From SAR86 cluster bacterium (GTDB taxonomy: Bacteria > Pseudomonadota > Gammaproteobacteria > Magnimaribacterales > D2472), in NCBI GenBank assembly GCA_016779285.1, contig JADHNV010000009.1, forward strand, positions 1 to 20,055: 20,055 bases of DNA. Reading direction: 5' to 3'. This document shows positions 8,450-16,830 of this stretch, piece after piece; the stretch's first letter is position 1, and the number at the start of each line of letters is the position of its first letter. A program made the position numbers and the translations under genes. Below the pieces are notes generated by a model. It was not told the origin of the DNA. It saw only the letters and a program-made list of their open reading frames with translations, and made no database searches.

Positions 8450-9481
8450 ATGAAAGATTCTAAATTTTTGAAGGCTCTTAATCGCCAGCCTAATTCTATT
8501 CCACCAGTATGGTTTATGCGTCAAGCAGGAAGATATTTGCCTGAATATCAAAAGATTAGAAAGAATTATTCTAACTTTCTCGACATGTGCAAGCAGCCTC
8601 ACACATGTGCAGAACTTGCATTGCAACCTATTAATAGATTTGATTTAGATGCCTCTATTCTTTTTTCAGATATTCTTACAATACCTGATGCATTAGATCT
8701 CGGCCTAGCTTTTCAAGAGGGCGAAGGACCAAAATTTAGTAACCCAATTTCATCCCCCCAAGACATAAAAAAATTAATACCTTTCGATTTGGAAAATCTG
8801 AACTATGTTTTTAAAGCGGTTGAAGAGACAAAAAAACAATTACCAGAGGGTATACCTCTAATTGGTTTTTGCGGCAGCCCCTGGACACTGGCAGCTTATT
8901 CAATAGAAGGTGGAGGCTCAAAAGATTTTAAAAAAACTAAAAGTTTTATGATGGAGCATCCAGATTCGATCCAAGAATTTTTAGAAATTCTCAGTCAAGC
9001 TTGTTATGAATATTTAAGACAACAGGTTTTGAGTGGTGTGAATGCTCTGCAGATTTTTGATTCCTGGGCAGATTTATTATCTAGCGATGAGTTAGAAAAA
9101 TTTTCTCTTCAACACACTCGAACTGTAACGAAGCTTTTGAAAGCTGATCCTGTTACTGCGAATATCCCAATTATCTTATTTGAAAAATCACCAAATAAGA
9201 AATTAAAAGAAATACTTTTTCAAGATATTTCATGCATTAGCCTACATTGGCAGGAAGATATAAAAAGTGTTTCTCAAGATTTAAACAGTCAGTATGCTAT
9301 TCAGGGAAACCTGGATCCAAAAGTGCTCCTTAAGTCAGATGAGTTAATTTGGAAAGAAACCCAAAAAATCTGCAACATCATGCATGACTATCCAGGTTTT
9401 ATTTTTAATCTTGGTCATGGAATTACACCGAATATCAATCCTAATAAAGTGCAGATTATGATTGATGCTATTCGTCAATAG
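8450..9481 (+). CDS. hemE: Uroporphyrinogen decarboxylase
   Basis: Decarboxylates the four acetate side chains of uroporphyrinogen III to give coproporphyrinogen III in haem synthesis; a soluble cytoplasmic enzyme without cofactor. The 343-residue length is slightly short of the usual ~350. The signature WFMRQAGRYLPEY carries R24 and R28, FSDIL carries the key D74, CGSPWTLAAY carries Y150, and NLGHGI carries H323. The ATG at 8450 follows the gltD stop with no gap, and gltD-hemE adjacency is also seen in Pseudomonas, so co-transcription with gltD is likely. No Shine-Dalgarno is evident beyond coupling. Confidence 0.96.
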   Translation: MKDSKFLKALNRQPNSIPPVWFMRQAGRYLPEYQKIRKNYSNFLDMCKQPHTCAELALQPINRFDLDASILFSDILTIPDALDLGLAFQEGEGPKFSNPISSPQDIKKLIPFDLENLNYVFKAVEETKKQLPEGIPLIGFCGSPWTLAAYSIEGGGSKDFKKTKSFMMEHPDSIQEFLEILSQACYEYLRQQVLSGVNALQIFDSWADLLSSDELEKFSLQHTRTVTKLLKADPVTANIPIILFEKSPNKKLKEILFQDISCISLHWQEDIKSVSQDLNSQYAIQGNLDPKVLLKSDELIWKETQKICNIMHDYPGFIFNLGHGITPNINPNKVQIMIDAIRQ

Positions 9482-9519
9482 CCTTAAAGACAATATCTTC
9501 CAAGGAATTTAATTTTATT
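9482..9519 (+). terminator. Weak candidate terminator after hemE
   Basis: CCTT (9482-9485) pairs with AAGG (9502-9505) and AAGA (9487-9490) with TCTT (9496-9499), around a 5-nt loop and across a small A/CC internal loop. A T-rich run follows (9508-9519). The stem is AU-rich and interrupted, so activity is doubtful. Confidence 0.25.
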
Positions 9520-9525
9520 AAAAAA

Positions 9526-9582
9526 TAGTTATTTTGCTTTCTTTTAGCTATCATTATTAAAAATAACATACTTAAATAGGGG
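9526..9582 (+). promoter_or_regulatory. Candidate promoter and ribosome binding site of the TonB-dependent receptor gene
   Basis: TATCAT (9549-9554) is a 5/6 match to a -10 box, with a poor -35 (TAGTTA, 9526-9531) 17 nt upstream; it would give a leader of roughly 27 nt. AGGGG (9578-9582) lies 5 nt before the ATG at 9588 and is the best Shine-Dalgarno in the window, fitting a highly expressed outer-membrane protein. The ribosome site is clear; the promoter is a guess. Confidence 0.4.
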
Positions 9583-9587
9583 AAATT

Positions 9588-11876
9588 ATGTTTACTAAAC
9601 GTTTTGTTAATGCCGTCTTTGCGGTCATTTTATTTGGTTGGGCACCTTTAGCCTTTACACAAGTTCTTGAAGAGGTTGTGGTTACTGCTCAAATTAGGGA
9701 GCAGAGCCTTCAAGATGTGCCAATTTCCGTATCAGCTATTTCTGGAGAAGATATTGCTGACAGAAGTGTTGATAATCTTCAATCACTCTCAGCGTCTGTT
9801 CCAAACTTTATGGTGGTAGAAACACAAATTGATACTTCAATTTCTATTCGTGGGGTTAGGTCAGGTGCCAACAAGGGATTTGAACAATCTGTACCTATGA
9901 ATTTCGATGGTGTTGTTTATCCTAGAAGTCAATTAGCCAGAACCCCGCTTGTTGACTTAGAGCGAGTTGAGGTTTTAAGAGGTCCACAACCTACTTTATT
10001 TGGTAAGAATGCAATTGGTGGGGTTGTTAGTATTACTTCAGCAAAACCAACTGAAGAATTTGAAGGCAAGTTTTCTACATCTCATGAATCTGAGCATGGT
10101 GAAGATCAATCACTTTTAGTTTTATCTGGCGCATTATCTGACAATCTTTTAGGAAGACTGACTGTTTCAACAAGAGAAATGGATGGTTGGATTACAAATA
10201 CAAAAATGAAAAGACTTGAGCCACAAAGAGATGAGACATACATCAGAGGTCAGCTTGCTTGGACGTCTGGTGATGTTGATTACAACCTTAAAGTTGAGAC
10301 TGCTGATTTTGACTCTGTAGGCTATGCCATGGAAGCTCTTGCTCCTCAAGATGGTTATGGACTAGTGTTTGCAGGACCTATTGCCGTGGAAACTAATGAA
10401 GACTGGGTTAGAGCGAGTGGTGAGACTTTCAGCCAAAATACCATGGATAATTTTGTTCTGACTGCTAACTATCCTATGGAAGGTGGCGGAACTCTTACTT
10501 CGATAACAGGTCATGTTGAATACGACTCATATGAGGTTCTAGACGTTGACTATGTGGGTCTTGAACTTCTAGATGGGACTAATCAAACTGAAAAGTATGA
10601 CCAATGGTCTCAAGAAATTCGTTACACCTCACCTGGTGGAGAAGATGTTGACTATATCGTTGGAGCATACTTCCAAACTGCTGATGTTGATGTAACTGAT
10701 TACGTTCCATTAGGTTCTTTTCTTGCTCTTGCAGGGCCTCCGATTTCATTATTACCAGGAACAAATTGGGACAGGCTGTATGCACAATCCTCTGATATGT
10801 ATTCTGTTTTTGGGCAAGCCGATATTAACCTAGAAGGTAATTGGAGATTAACACTTGGCGCAAGATATTCAAACGAGGACAAAGATGGAAGCAGATCTTT
10901 AACCTTAGATGGAACTGGAACAGCTCTTGATGGCTCGCCGTTATTGCCTGCTTTATGGGCTGCCGTTTTAAATGTTGGTCCTCACAGCATAGCTAGCAGT
11001 AGAAGCGAGAACTCATTTGATCCCATGGTCAGATTAAGCTATGACCTATCTGAAAATTCACAGATGTATGTCTCATATACTGAAGGCTCAAAAGCTGGAG
11101 GCTTTGATATTCGTGGTAACTCAATTCCAGGAACTCCCTTAGTTTCTAGTGAAGGTGGCTGGGAGTTTGAAGAAGAGAACGCTACCAATATTGAATGGGG
11201 ATACAAAATGAAATCTGATAGAGCTTCATTTGATTTCACCTACTTTTCAACTGAATATGATGATCTTCAAACAAGTGTGTTTGATGGTGTCCTGGGCTTT
11301 AAAGTTGGAAATGCGTCGGCCGCAGAATTAGATGGGTTTGAGATGCAGGGCAGATATCTTCTTACAGATAGCTTAGAATTTTATGCTTCTATGGCTAGCC
11401 TAGACTACAAATTCACTGATTGGAAAAACAGTCAATGTGCATATGGAGAAACTCCTACAAATGGTATTTACTGTGACAGATCTGGAGCAAGCGTCATTTT
11501 AGCACCTGAAGATACAGCTAATGCTGGGCTTGCATATGATGCTGTTTTATCTAATAGCTGGGTTTTTGATGCTAATCTAAACGTTGATTATTCTTCAGAG
11601 TACTTCATCACTACTAACCTTGATAAAAATATCGAAGAAAGCGGCTACTCAAAAGTTGGACTGGTGCTTGGTCTTACAAGTGCTAATGGCAAGTGGAGGG
11701 TTTCGTTGATTGGTGATAATTTAACGGACGAGCGAATTAAGGTGGTTGGTGGAACTATCCCTCTTGCAAGAACATTCGTAAGACTTGCATCAGGCGGAGC
11801 TCTTGATGGAATAGCTTATGATGCAATCTATGCTAGACCAAAAAATATTGCTATTAAGTTAGATTACAATTTTTAA
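9588..11876 (+). CDS. TonB-dependent outer-membrane receptor
   Basis: A 762-residue beta-barrel receptor that would move a scarce or large substrate across the outer membrane using TonB-ExbBD energy. A signal peptide covers ~1-24. The TonB-box region EEVVVTAQ (28-35) is followed by the plug domain (~38-150), with DVPISVSAISGEDI, the SIRGVRS strand, and LERVEVLRGPQPTLFGKNAIGG near its end. The rest shows alternating aromatic barrel strands, a typical late segment (GDNLTDER) and the C-terminal aromatic residue (YNF) needed for barrel assembly. There is no N-terminal signalling domain, so it is a plain transducer-type receptor. EVVVTAQ-type receptors of this kind include many with unknown, often carbohydrate, lipid or aromatic substrates. 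The downstream lipid/carotenoid-type genes, separated by a shared terminator, hint at a hydrophobic ligand. Confidence 0.93.
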   Translation: MFTKRFVNAVFAVILFGWAPLAFTQVLEEVVVTAQIREQSLQDVPISVSAISGEDIADRSVDNLQSLSASVPNFMVVETQIDTSISIRGVRSGANKGFEQSVPMNFDGVVYPRSQLARTPLVDLERVEVLRGPQPTLFGKNAIGGVVSITSAKPTEEFEGKFSTSHESEHGEDQSLLVLSGALSDNLLGRLTVSTREMDGWITNTKMKRLEPQRDETYIRGQLAWTSGDVDYNLKVETADFDSVGYAMEALAPQDGYGLVFAGPIAVETNEDWVRASGETFSQNTMDNFVLTANYPMEGGGTLTSITGHVEYDSYEVLDVDYVGLELLDGTNQTEKYDQWSQEIRYTSPGGEDVDYIVGAYFQTADVDVTDYVPLGSFLALAGPPISLLPGTNWDRLYAQSSDMYSVFGQADINLEGNWRLTLGARYSNEDKDGSRSLTLDGTGTALDGSPLLPALWAAVLNVGPHSIASSRSENSFDPMVRLSYDLSENSQMYVSYTEGSKAGGFDIRGNSIPGTPLVSSEGGWEFEEENATNIEWGYKMKSDRASFDFTYFSTEYDDLQTSVFDGVLGFKVGNASAAELDGFEMQGRYLLTDSLEFYASMASLDYKFTDWKNSQCAYGETPTNGIYCDRSGASVILAPEDTANAGLAYDAVLSNSWVFDANLNVDYSSEYFITTNLDKNIEESGYSKVGLVLGLTSANGKWRVSLIGDNLTDERIKVVGGTIPLARTFVRLASGGALDGIAYDAIYARPKNIAIKLDYNF

Positions 11877-11895
11877 TCTATTTAATAGATAACAC

Positions 11896-11925
11896 AAAAG
11901 CCTCGCTTTATAGCGGGGCTTTTTT
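11896..11925. terminator. Rho-independent terminator between receptor and thiolase genes
   Basis: AAAAGCCTCGC (11896-11906) pairs with GCGGGGCTTTT (11913-11923) around loop TTTATA: 11 pairs including one T-G wobble, followed by T to 11925. On the plus strand this is a strong terminator for the receptor gene. On the minus strand the left-arm A-run gives a shorter T-tract, so it may also stop the thiolase operon, whose stop codon (11924-11926) touches the structure. Confidence 0.9.
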
Positions 11926-13123
11926 ATATCCTCTCAATTAAAATGGCTGTTCCAGCTCCAGCTGCACCACTGGTTGCAACAATTCCGGTTGAAAGATCTT
12001 GTCTTTCAAGCTCATCAATTAATGTCGACATCATTATAGAGCCAGTGGCTCCCATTGGATGGCCAAGCGCAATGCAGCCACCATTAACATTTAATTTATC
12101 ATCATCAATTTTTAACTCTTCCTGACAATGAATCATTGTCGATGCAAAAGCTTCGTGTATTTCGAATAAATCCACATCTGACACTTTTAAATTATTCCGT
12201 GAAAGTATTTCTTGAGTAGCTAACATGCAACCTGATAAAACTAACAGAGGATCATCATTCACTGTAGCGACAGAAAGAATTTTTGCTCTGGCCTTCTGTC
12301 CATTTTCTTGAATTTCTTTATTTGAAAGTAATGTAATGGATGCAGCATCTGCCATTGCAGGAGAATTACCTGCTGTATGAACATGCACAATTTCTTTTAA
12401 GCTAGGAAAAAAGTTTAATTGAGCTTGATCTACCCCCTGCTCACCAAGTTTTTTAAAACTTAGATCCAATGAGGCCAAGCTTTCAATGGTTGTATCTGGT
12501 CTGATGCATTCATCCTCAACACACTTAATTGATTTGCTCATGTTGATTATTGGGACAATAGACTTAAAGTAATTATTTTTCTGAGCATTTAATGCGTTTT
12601 GCTGAGACTTAAGCGCTTGCCTGTCCACATCATCTCTAGAAATATTAAAAAGAGTGGCTATCAGATCAGCTCCACTTCCCATTAAAAAAATCTTTGCTTT
12701 TTTAGCTATCTCAATGTTATTCCAAATTGCTGCTTCATCAGAAAGCATGGGCACTCTAGACATCATTTCTACCCCGCCTGCAATAACATTATTTGCTTGC
12801 TTAGATTGAACTTTTAAGCAGCCCAAATTTATTGCGTCCAAGCTTGAGGAGCAAAATCTATTAATAGTTAGGCCAGAAATAGAATCTGGATATCCAGAGA
12901 ACAAGGTTGAAGCTTTAGCAATATTACCGGCCTGCTCGCCATGCTGGGTAACGCAACCCAAGATAACCTCATCAATAGAATGCAAATTTAGAAAATTTTT
13001 CTTTTCAAAGTCTTTATATAAATAGTCTAGTAATTCATATGGATTCAGCTTATGGAGTCCACCCTTTTGATTAGCTTTAGCTCTAGGCGTTCTTATTGAG
13101 TCAACAATATAAACAGGATCCAT
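11924..13123 (-). CDS. Thiolase (acetyl-CoA acyltransferase, FadI/trifunctional-beta-like)
   Basis: Expected to cleave 3-ketoacyl-CoA with CoA, or to run the reverse condensation, in beta-oxidation-type catabolism; soluble. The 399-residue length fits the family. The acyl-accepting nucleophile is C91 in NRFCSSS, HEAFA begins at H323, and the catalytic GHPMGATG carries H355. The C-terminal motif, which normally holds the second catalytic Cys, reads ATSGAAGAG, so Ser385 stands where Cys is expected. C350, five residues before H355, is an unusual neighbour. The HEAF motif and the tail point to the FadI/TFP-beta branch rather than PhaA. It is last in a three-gene operon, 4 bp after the carotenoid oxygenase gene, with only a weak ribosome site. 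Family call is firm; activity is uncertain because of S385. Confidence 0.9.
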   Translation of the reverse strand: MDPVYIVDSIRTPRAKANQKGGLHKLNPYELLDYLYKDFEKKNFLNLHSIDEVILGCVTQHGEQAGNIAKASTLFSGYPDSISGLTINRFCSSSLDAINLGCLKVQSKQANNVIAGGVEMMSRVPMLSDEAAIWNNIEIAKKAKIFLMGSGADLIATLFNISRDDVDRQALKSQQNALNAQKNNYFKSIVPIINMSKSIKCVEDECIRPDTTIESLASLDLSFKKLGEQGVDQAQLNFFPSLKEIVHVHTAGNSPAMADAASITLLSNKEIQENGQKARAKILSVATVNDDPLLVLSGCMLATQEILSRNNLKVSDVDLFEIHEAFASTMIHCQEELKIDDDKLNVNGGCIALGHPMGATGSIMMSTLIDELERQDLSTGIVATSGAAGAGTAILIERI

Positions 13124-13127
13124 GTAT

Positions 13128-14585
13128 TTACAATTTTAAATCGCTTTTCTGAGCCCAGGTTGCGTGTGTGCCTGAGCAAATCTGATGCGGCAAAGGAATA
13201 TTGCAAACTGGACCCTGCTCAATATTTTTAGCATCAAACAATAAACAAGATGAGCTTTTTTCTCTAATATCATTGCTTATAGTAACTAGATATCCATCAT
13301 CTTCATCAACTGCAGTTATTTTAGGGGCAAAACTAACTTCACTTATAAACACATGCTCTGGGAACAGATATTTACTCATAGATTTTTTTTGATGATCATG
13401 TTTGGTTATTCCATCAAAAGTGAAACGCCCCTTAGTTGGAACCATGCTGTAAGTGTATCTATGCTCTAGGCCAGCAATACGCTGATTAATTACCCCAAAC
13501 TCAATTGTTTCATCGCAAATATCTTCTTCGGATGTAACTCCAGTTTTTAAATTAAATTTCCATCTATGTAATCTGGGTTTTAATAATGAGAAATCCAAAA
13601 AAGCCATCATGCGCTCAAGCCCTGGCGGTGCATCAACATAATTTTCTGGCCAAGGATGTTCTTGAAAATATCCCTCTAAAATTAATTCATCGCCAACCTC
13701 ATAGGCATTATTCCAATGGAGCACATAAGTTGGATCCGCTTCAAACCATTGAATATCCTCAGGGTTGCCATATCTTGGGATGACTGCAAATCTTGAAGGC
13801 AAGTCATGCATTCTGGTGGCATGAATACCTCTCTTAAGCATGTCCTGATCCCAAAAAAGAGGTAAGTCATTAATGATCGAATAATTTTTGCTAAATGCCA
13901 TGTCATGAGGCAGTCTTGGGCCTGGAAGCTCAACTGGAATAAAGTGTTTAAGTTTTTGATTTTTATCAACCACTCCATAATTTAAAAATGGGGCATGCTT
14001 TGAATAGTTAAAAAACATAAGTTCCCCTGTTGCTAAATCCACTTTTGGATGGGCTGATATGCCGCCTGAAGGTACCCATGATGCTTTATTTTGAGTTTCT
14101 AATGAATAGGGGTCCAGTTGGTAACCCTCTCCGCATTGATAAAATGTTGAAAGCGGCTTTCCTGCATGAACAATAATGTCTGTAGATGAAGAGTCCTTGA
14201 TGCCACCTTGTGCCCCCCATCCAGGAAGCATAGAGGTGCCAGACCTTTCCATAAGACCTGCCCACATTGACTTTCCCATTTTTTGTTCAACTAAGAATCC
14301 TTCTGTTCTAACAAATTTATTTGCATAATTTGCTTTAGCATTATCAAAATTAATTGAATGGATCATCCCATCTCCATCAAAAGGATGAAAACGACCAATG
14401 GGTTCATGAACTTGGTTTTCAGTATTTCTGTAGTAAGCCCCCTCTATATCCTCAGGAATATCACCCAATGCATTTAAATCATGAACCTCATATTCATCAT
14501 AATTAGGTATCCAAGCATCCTTTAAGTAAGGATGATTATGAGTTTTTATTGATGATTTAATTGTATTTGTTTTTTTAATTTCCAT
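13128..14585 (-). CDS. Carotenoid/stilbene cleavage oxygenase family protein
   Basis: Non-haem Fe(II) dioxygenase that splits a carbon-carbon double bond with O2 to give two carbonyl products; known substrates in the family are carotenoids, apocarotenoids and lignin-type stilbenes. At 485 residues it is full length. All four iron-binding histidines are visible: H179 (SAHPKVD), H227 (LPHDMAFS), H290 (VLHWNNAYE) and H474 (GTHATW), spaced along the seven-bladed propeller as in the family. The N-terminal FHPFDGDGMIH segment (66-76) is also characteristic. There is no signal peptide, so it is cytoplasmic. AGGGG in the upstream sequence gives a fair ribosome site. It is the middle gene of an operon with a nitronate monooxygenase-like gene upstream (3 bp) and a thiolase downstream (4 bp). 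I cannot tell carotenoid from stilbene specificity. Confidence 0.93.
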   Translation of the reverse strand: MEIKKTNTIKSSIKTHNHPYLKDAWIPNYDEYEVHDLNALGDIPEDIEGAYYRNTENQVHEPIGRFHPFDGDGMIHSINFDNAKANYANKFVRTEGFLVEQKMGKSMWAGLMERSGTSMLPGWGAQGGIKDSSSTDIIVHAGKPLSTFYQCGEGYQLDPYSLETQNKASWVPSGGISAHPKVDLATGELMFFNYSKHAPFLNYGVVDKNQKLKHFIPVELPGPRLPHDMAFSKNYSIINDLPLFWDQDMLKRGIHATRMHDLPSRFAVIPRYGNPEDIQWFEADPTYVLHWNNAYEVGDELILEGYFQEHPWPENYVDAPPGLERMMAFLDFSLLKPRLHRWKFNLKTGVTSEEDICDETIEFGVINQRIAGLEHRYTYSMVPTKGRFTFDGITKHDHQKKSMSKYLFPEHVFISEVSFAPKITAVDEDDGYLVTISNDIREKSSSCLLFDAKNIEQGPVCNIPLPHQICSGTHATWAQKSDLKL

Positions 14586-14588
14586 GCT

Positions 14589-15491
14589 CTACCCCTGAAG
14601 GAACTCAGATTCAAGTTCTTTTACTATAGATTCTACGCTTTCTATATTTTTAATTAAACCAACACCTTGCCCTGCTGACCAAATATCTTTCCACGCCTTA
14701 ATCTTATCTTGTGAGGCCGAAACATTAAAACCTTCTGTATTTGAATGCAAGTTATCTGGATCTAAATTATTATTAATAATGCTGTCTTTTAAATAATATG
14801 CTTGAGCGCCAGTGAATAAATTAGTCATTCTTAAATCATCGTATGTTGAATTAATGATCATAGATTTATATTCATCAACTGCATTGCTTTCTTGAGCTGA
14901 AATAAACCTTGTGCCCATGTAGCATAGATCTGCGCTTAATAATTGAGCTGCTTTAATATGCTGTCCAGTAGAAATTGAGCCTGCTAAAACGACAAGACCA
15001 TCAAAAAACTCCCTTACATAAGCACTAAATGAAAAGGGAGAAAGTTGGCCAGTGTGGCCTCCTGCACCATGGCAAATAAGAGCCATACCATCAACATCCA
15101 TCTCTGCACAACGGCGTGCAAAATTAATATTATTTACATCTGCAATTACCTTGCCTCCATATTCATGCACAGCCTCTATTACTCTTTCGGGACTGCCTAA
15201 GGCAGTGATTACAATTTTTGGTTGGAACTTTTTAACTAAATCCAATTCATCTGCAAACCGATCATAGGTCTTATGAGTGATCATGTTAAATGCCCAAGGA
15301 TTTGAAGTAGCATTATTGATTTGATGCATCCAATTTTCAAGCTCCTCAGCCGTTCTTGCATTTGGTCCTGGAAAAGACCCAATCAATCCTGCATTACTAC
15401 TAGCAATTACTAAATCTGGTCCAGAAACTAGGAACATAGGAGCAACGATTACGGGTAATCGTAATTGATCAACTAACTTATTATTTTGCAT
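14589..15491 (-). CDS. Nitronate monooxygenase-like FMN protein (2-nitropropane dioxygenase family)
   Basis: A 300-residue TIM-barrel flavoprotein. Visible: the first-strand motif LPVIVAPMF (12-20), the catalytic-loop motif HGAGGHTG (141-148, with H146 in the usual histidine position), the phosphate-binding GSISTG (171-176) and YMGTRF (191-196). Members oxidise alkyl nitronates, but many relatives sit in lipid, sterol or aromatic degradation loci with unproven reactions (a related fold also gives FabK-type enoyl reductases). Its place as first gene of the operon with the cleavage oxygenase and thiolase suggests a redox step on the same substrate, but the exact reaction is open. It is divergent from the SCP2-type thiolase, with 103 bp between the preferred starts. 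Confidence 0.87.
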   Translation of the reverse strand: MQNNKLVDQLRLPVIVAPMFLVSGPDLVIASSNAGLIGSFPGPNARTAEELENWMHQINNATSNPWAFNMITHKTYDRFADELDLVKKFQPKIVITALGSPERVIEAVHEYGGKVIADVNNINFARRCAEMDVDGMALICHGAGGHTGQLSPFSFSAYVREFFDGLVVLAGSISTGQHIKAAQLLSADLCYMGTRFISAQESNAVDEYKSMIINSTYDDLRMTNLFTGAQAYYLKDSIINNNLDPDNLHSNTEGFNVSASQDKIKAWKDIWSAGQGVGLIKNIESVESIVKELESEFLQG

Positions 15492-15496
15492 AGAGT

Positions 15497-15502
15497 TTTA
15501 TA
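15497..15502 (-). promoter_or_regulatory. Candidate -10 element for the oxygenase operon, close to leaderless
   Basis: On the minus strand TATAAA (5/6 match) ends 5 nt before the ATG at 15491, so the transcript would begin at or within a base of the start codon. A weak -35-like TTGTAA lies about 20 nt upstream. No Shine-Dalgarno sequence is present. Confidence 0.45.
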
Positions 15503-15560
15503 AAAACCTTAATTTAATTTTATTACAAGTTTTGTATTATTACTCACTTAGGCATTTCTT

Positions 15561-15588
15561 TTGAATGTTGGAAAATCATGCATATAAT
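15561..15588 (+). promoter_or_regulatory. Promoter of the SCP2-type thiolase gene, predicted leaderless
   Basis: TTGAAT (15561-15566), 16 nt, then a perfect TATAAT (15583-15588). Six nucleotides separate the -10 box from the ATG at 15595, placing the expected first transcribed base on the A of that ATG. The upstream in-frame ATG at 15565 lies inside the -35 box, so it is an unlikely start. Confidence 0.6.
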
Positions 15589-15594
15589 TACTAT

Positions 15595-16830
15595 ATGCAA
15601 GAACGCGTCTACATCTTAGGGGGCTATCAATCTGACTTTTCTCAAAATTGGTACAGAAATGAATTAGATCTTTTGGATGTATTTCAAGAAACAATTACAC
15701 AAGGATTATCTTCTGCTGATTTAGAGCCCAAAGATATTGATGTTGCCCATGTTGGTAATTTCACTGCTGAATTATTTTGTAATCAAGGTCATTTAGGTGG
15801 TTTTTTTGTCTCTTCTCACCCCGATTTTTTTGGACTACCCTCCTCTCGGCATGAGGCTGCTTGTGCTTCAGGCAGCATTGCTACGTTGGCTGCATGTGCT
15901 GAAATTGAATCGGGTAGATATGAGCTTGCTGCAGTCTTAGGCATTGAGCAAATGCGAAATGTTCCTGGTGAGCAGGCAGCTCAAAATATTGGGGGCCCTG
16001 CCATGCGATCAGGTTTTGAATGCCAAGGCATTCGGTATCCTTGGCCACATATGTTTAGTGAGCTTACCAATGAATATGACAAAAGATATGGCATCAATGA
16101 AGATCATCTTTCAAAAATATCTGAAATCAATTTTGGTAATGCTAAAAAAAATCCAAACTCACAGACTCGAGGCTGGACCTTTGAGTTAGATACTTTTACA
16201 AGATCAGATAATGCTAATCCTGTAATTGAGGGCAGGACAAGAAAGATGGATTGTGGCCAAGTCACTGATGGTGCTGCAATAATTTTCTTAGCAAGTGAAA
16301 AAAAAGCCAAAGAATATGCAAAAGCAAGATCAATGGATCTTGAGTCTATTCCTTATATCAAAGGTTGGGGTCATCAAACGGGCCCCATAACTTACCAAGA
16401 AAAAATCGATTTTAGCGAGAATAAAGACTATATTTTTCCTCATGTTAAAAAAGCCATTGATGATGCTTTTAAAAGAGCTGGGATGCAAGGTGTGGCTGAT
16501 ATAGATGCTATTGAGACCCATGATTGCTTTACATCAACTGAATATATGGCAATTGATCATTTTGGTATTACTAAGCCAGGTGAGAGTTGGAAAGCTATAG
16601 AATCTGGTGAAATAGAGATTGGTGGCAGAATTCCGATTAATGCAAGCGGTGGTCTAATTGGATTGGGACATCCAGTGGGTGCAACAGGTGTCAGAATGCT
16701 CCTAGATTGTTACAAACAATGCACTAATAGTGCTGGAGACTACCAAATTGAAGGTGCAAAAAATATTTCAACCCTAAATATTGGGGGGAGCGCTACAACT
16801 GTTGTTAGCTTTGTGGTGGGAAAGGCTTAA
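15595..16830 (+). CDS. SCP2/SCPx-type thiolase (acetyl-CoA acetyltransferase)
   Basis: Thiolase of the sterol-carrier-protein-X type, which cleaves branched or bulky 3-ketoacyl-CoA. Starting at 15595 it has 411 residues and opens with MQERVYILGG, the normal first strand; the frame extends ten codons further to 15565, but that start overlaps the promoter. Nucleophile C90 lies in HEAACASGS. THDCF supplies C311, the second catalytic Cys position typical of this branch, and GHPVGATG supplies H359. The C-terminal NIGGSATT lacks a Cys, as expected for this type. It is divergent from the oxygenase operon and convergent with the acyl-CoA synthetase (stop codons overlap over 16827-16830). It is single-domain; no SCP2 lipid-binding domain is fused. 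Confidence 0.9.
   Translation: MQERVYILGGYQSDFSQNWYRNELDLLDVFQETITQGLSSADLEPKDIDVAHVGNFTAELFCNQGHLGGFFVSSHPDFFGLPSSRHEAACASGSIATLAACAEIESGRYELAAVLGIEQMRNVPGEQAAQNIGGPAMRSGFECQGIRYPWPHMFSELTNEYDKRYGINEDHLSKISEINFGNAKKNPNSQTRGWTFELDTFTRSDNANPVIEGRTRKMDCGQVTDGAAIIFLASEKKAKEYAKARSMDLESIPYIKGWGHQTGPITYQEKIDFSENKDYIFPHVKKAIDDAFKRAGMQGVADIDAIETHDCFTSTEYMAIDHFGITKPGESWKAIESGEIEIGGRIPINASGGLIGLGHPVGATGVRMLLDCYKQCTNSAGDYQIEGAKNISTLNIGGSATTVVSFVVGKA

Noticed and set aside
15565..15594. Longer start of the SCP2-type thiolase at 15565
   Set aside because: The codons overlap a good -35/-10 promoter, and thiolases normally begin a few residues before the first strand, as the 15595 start gives.
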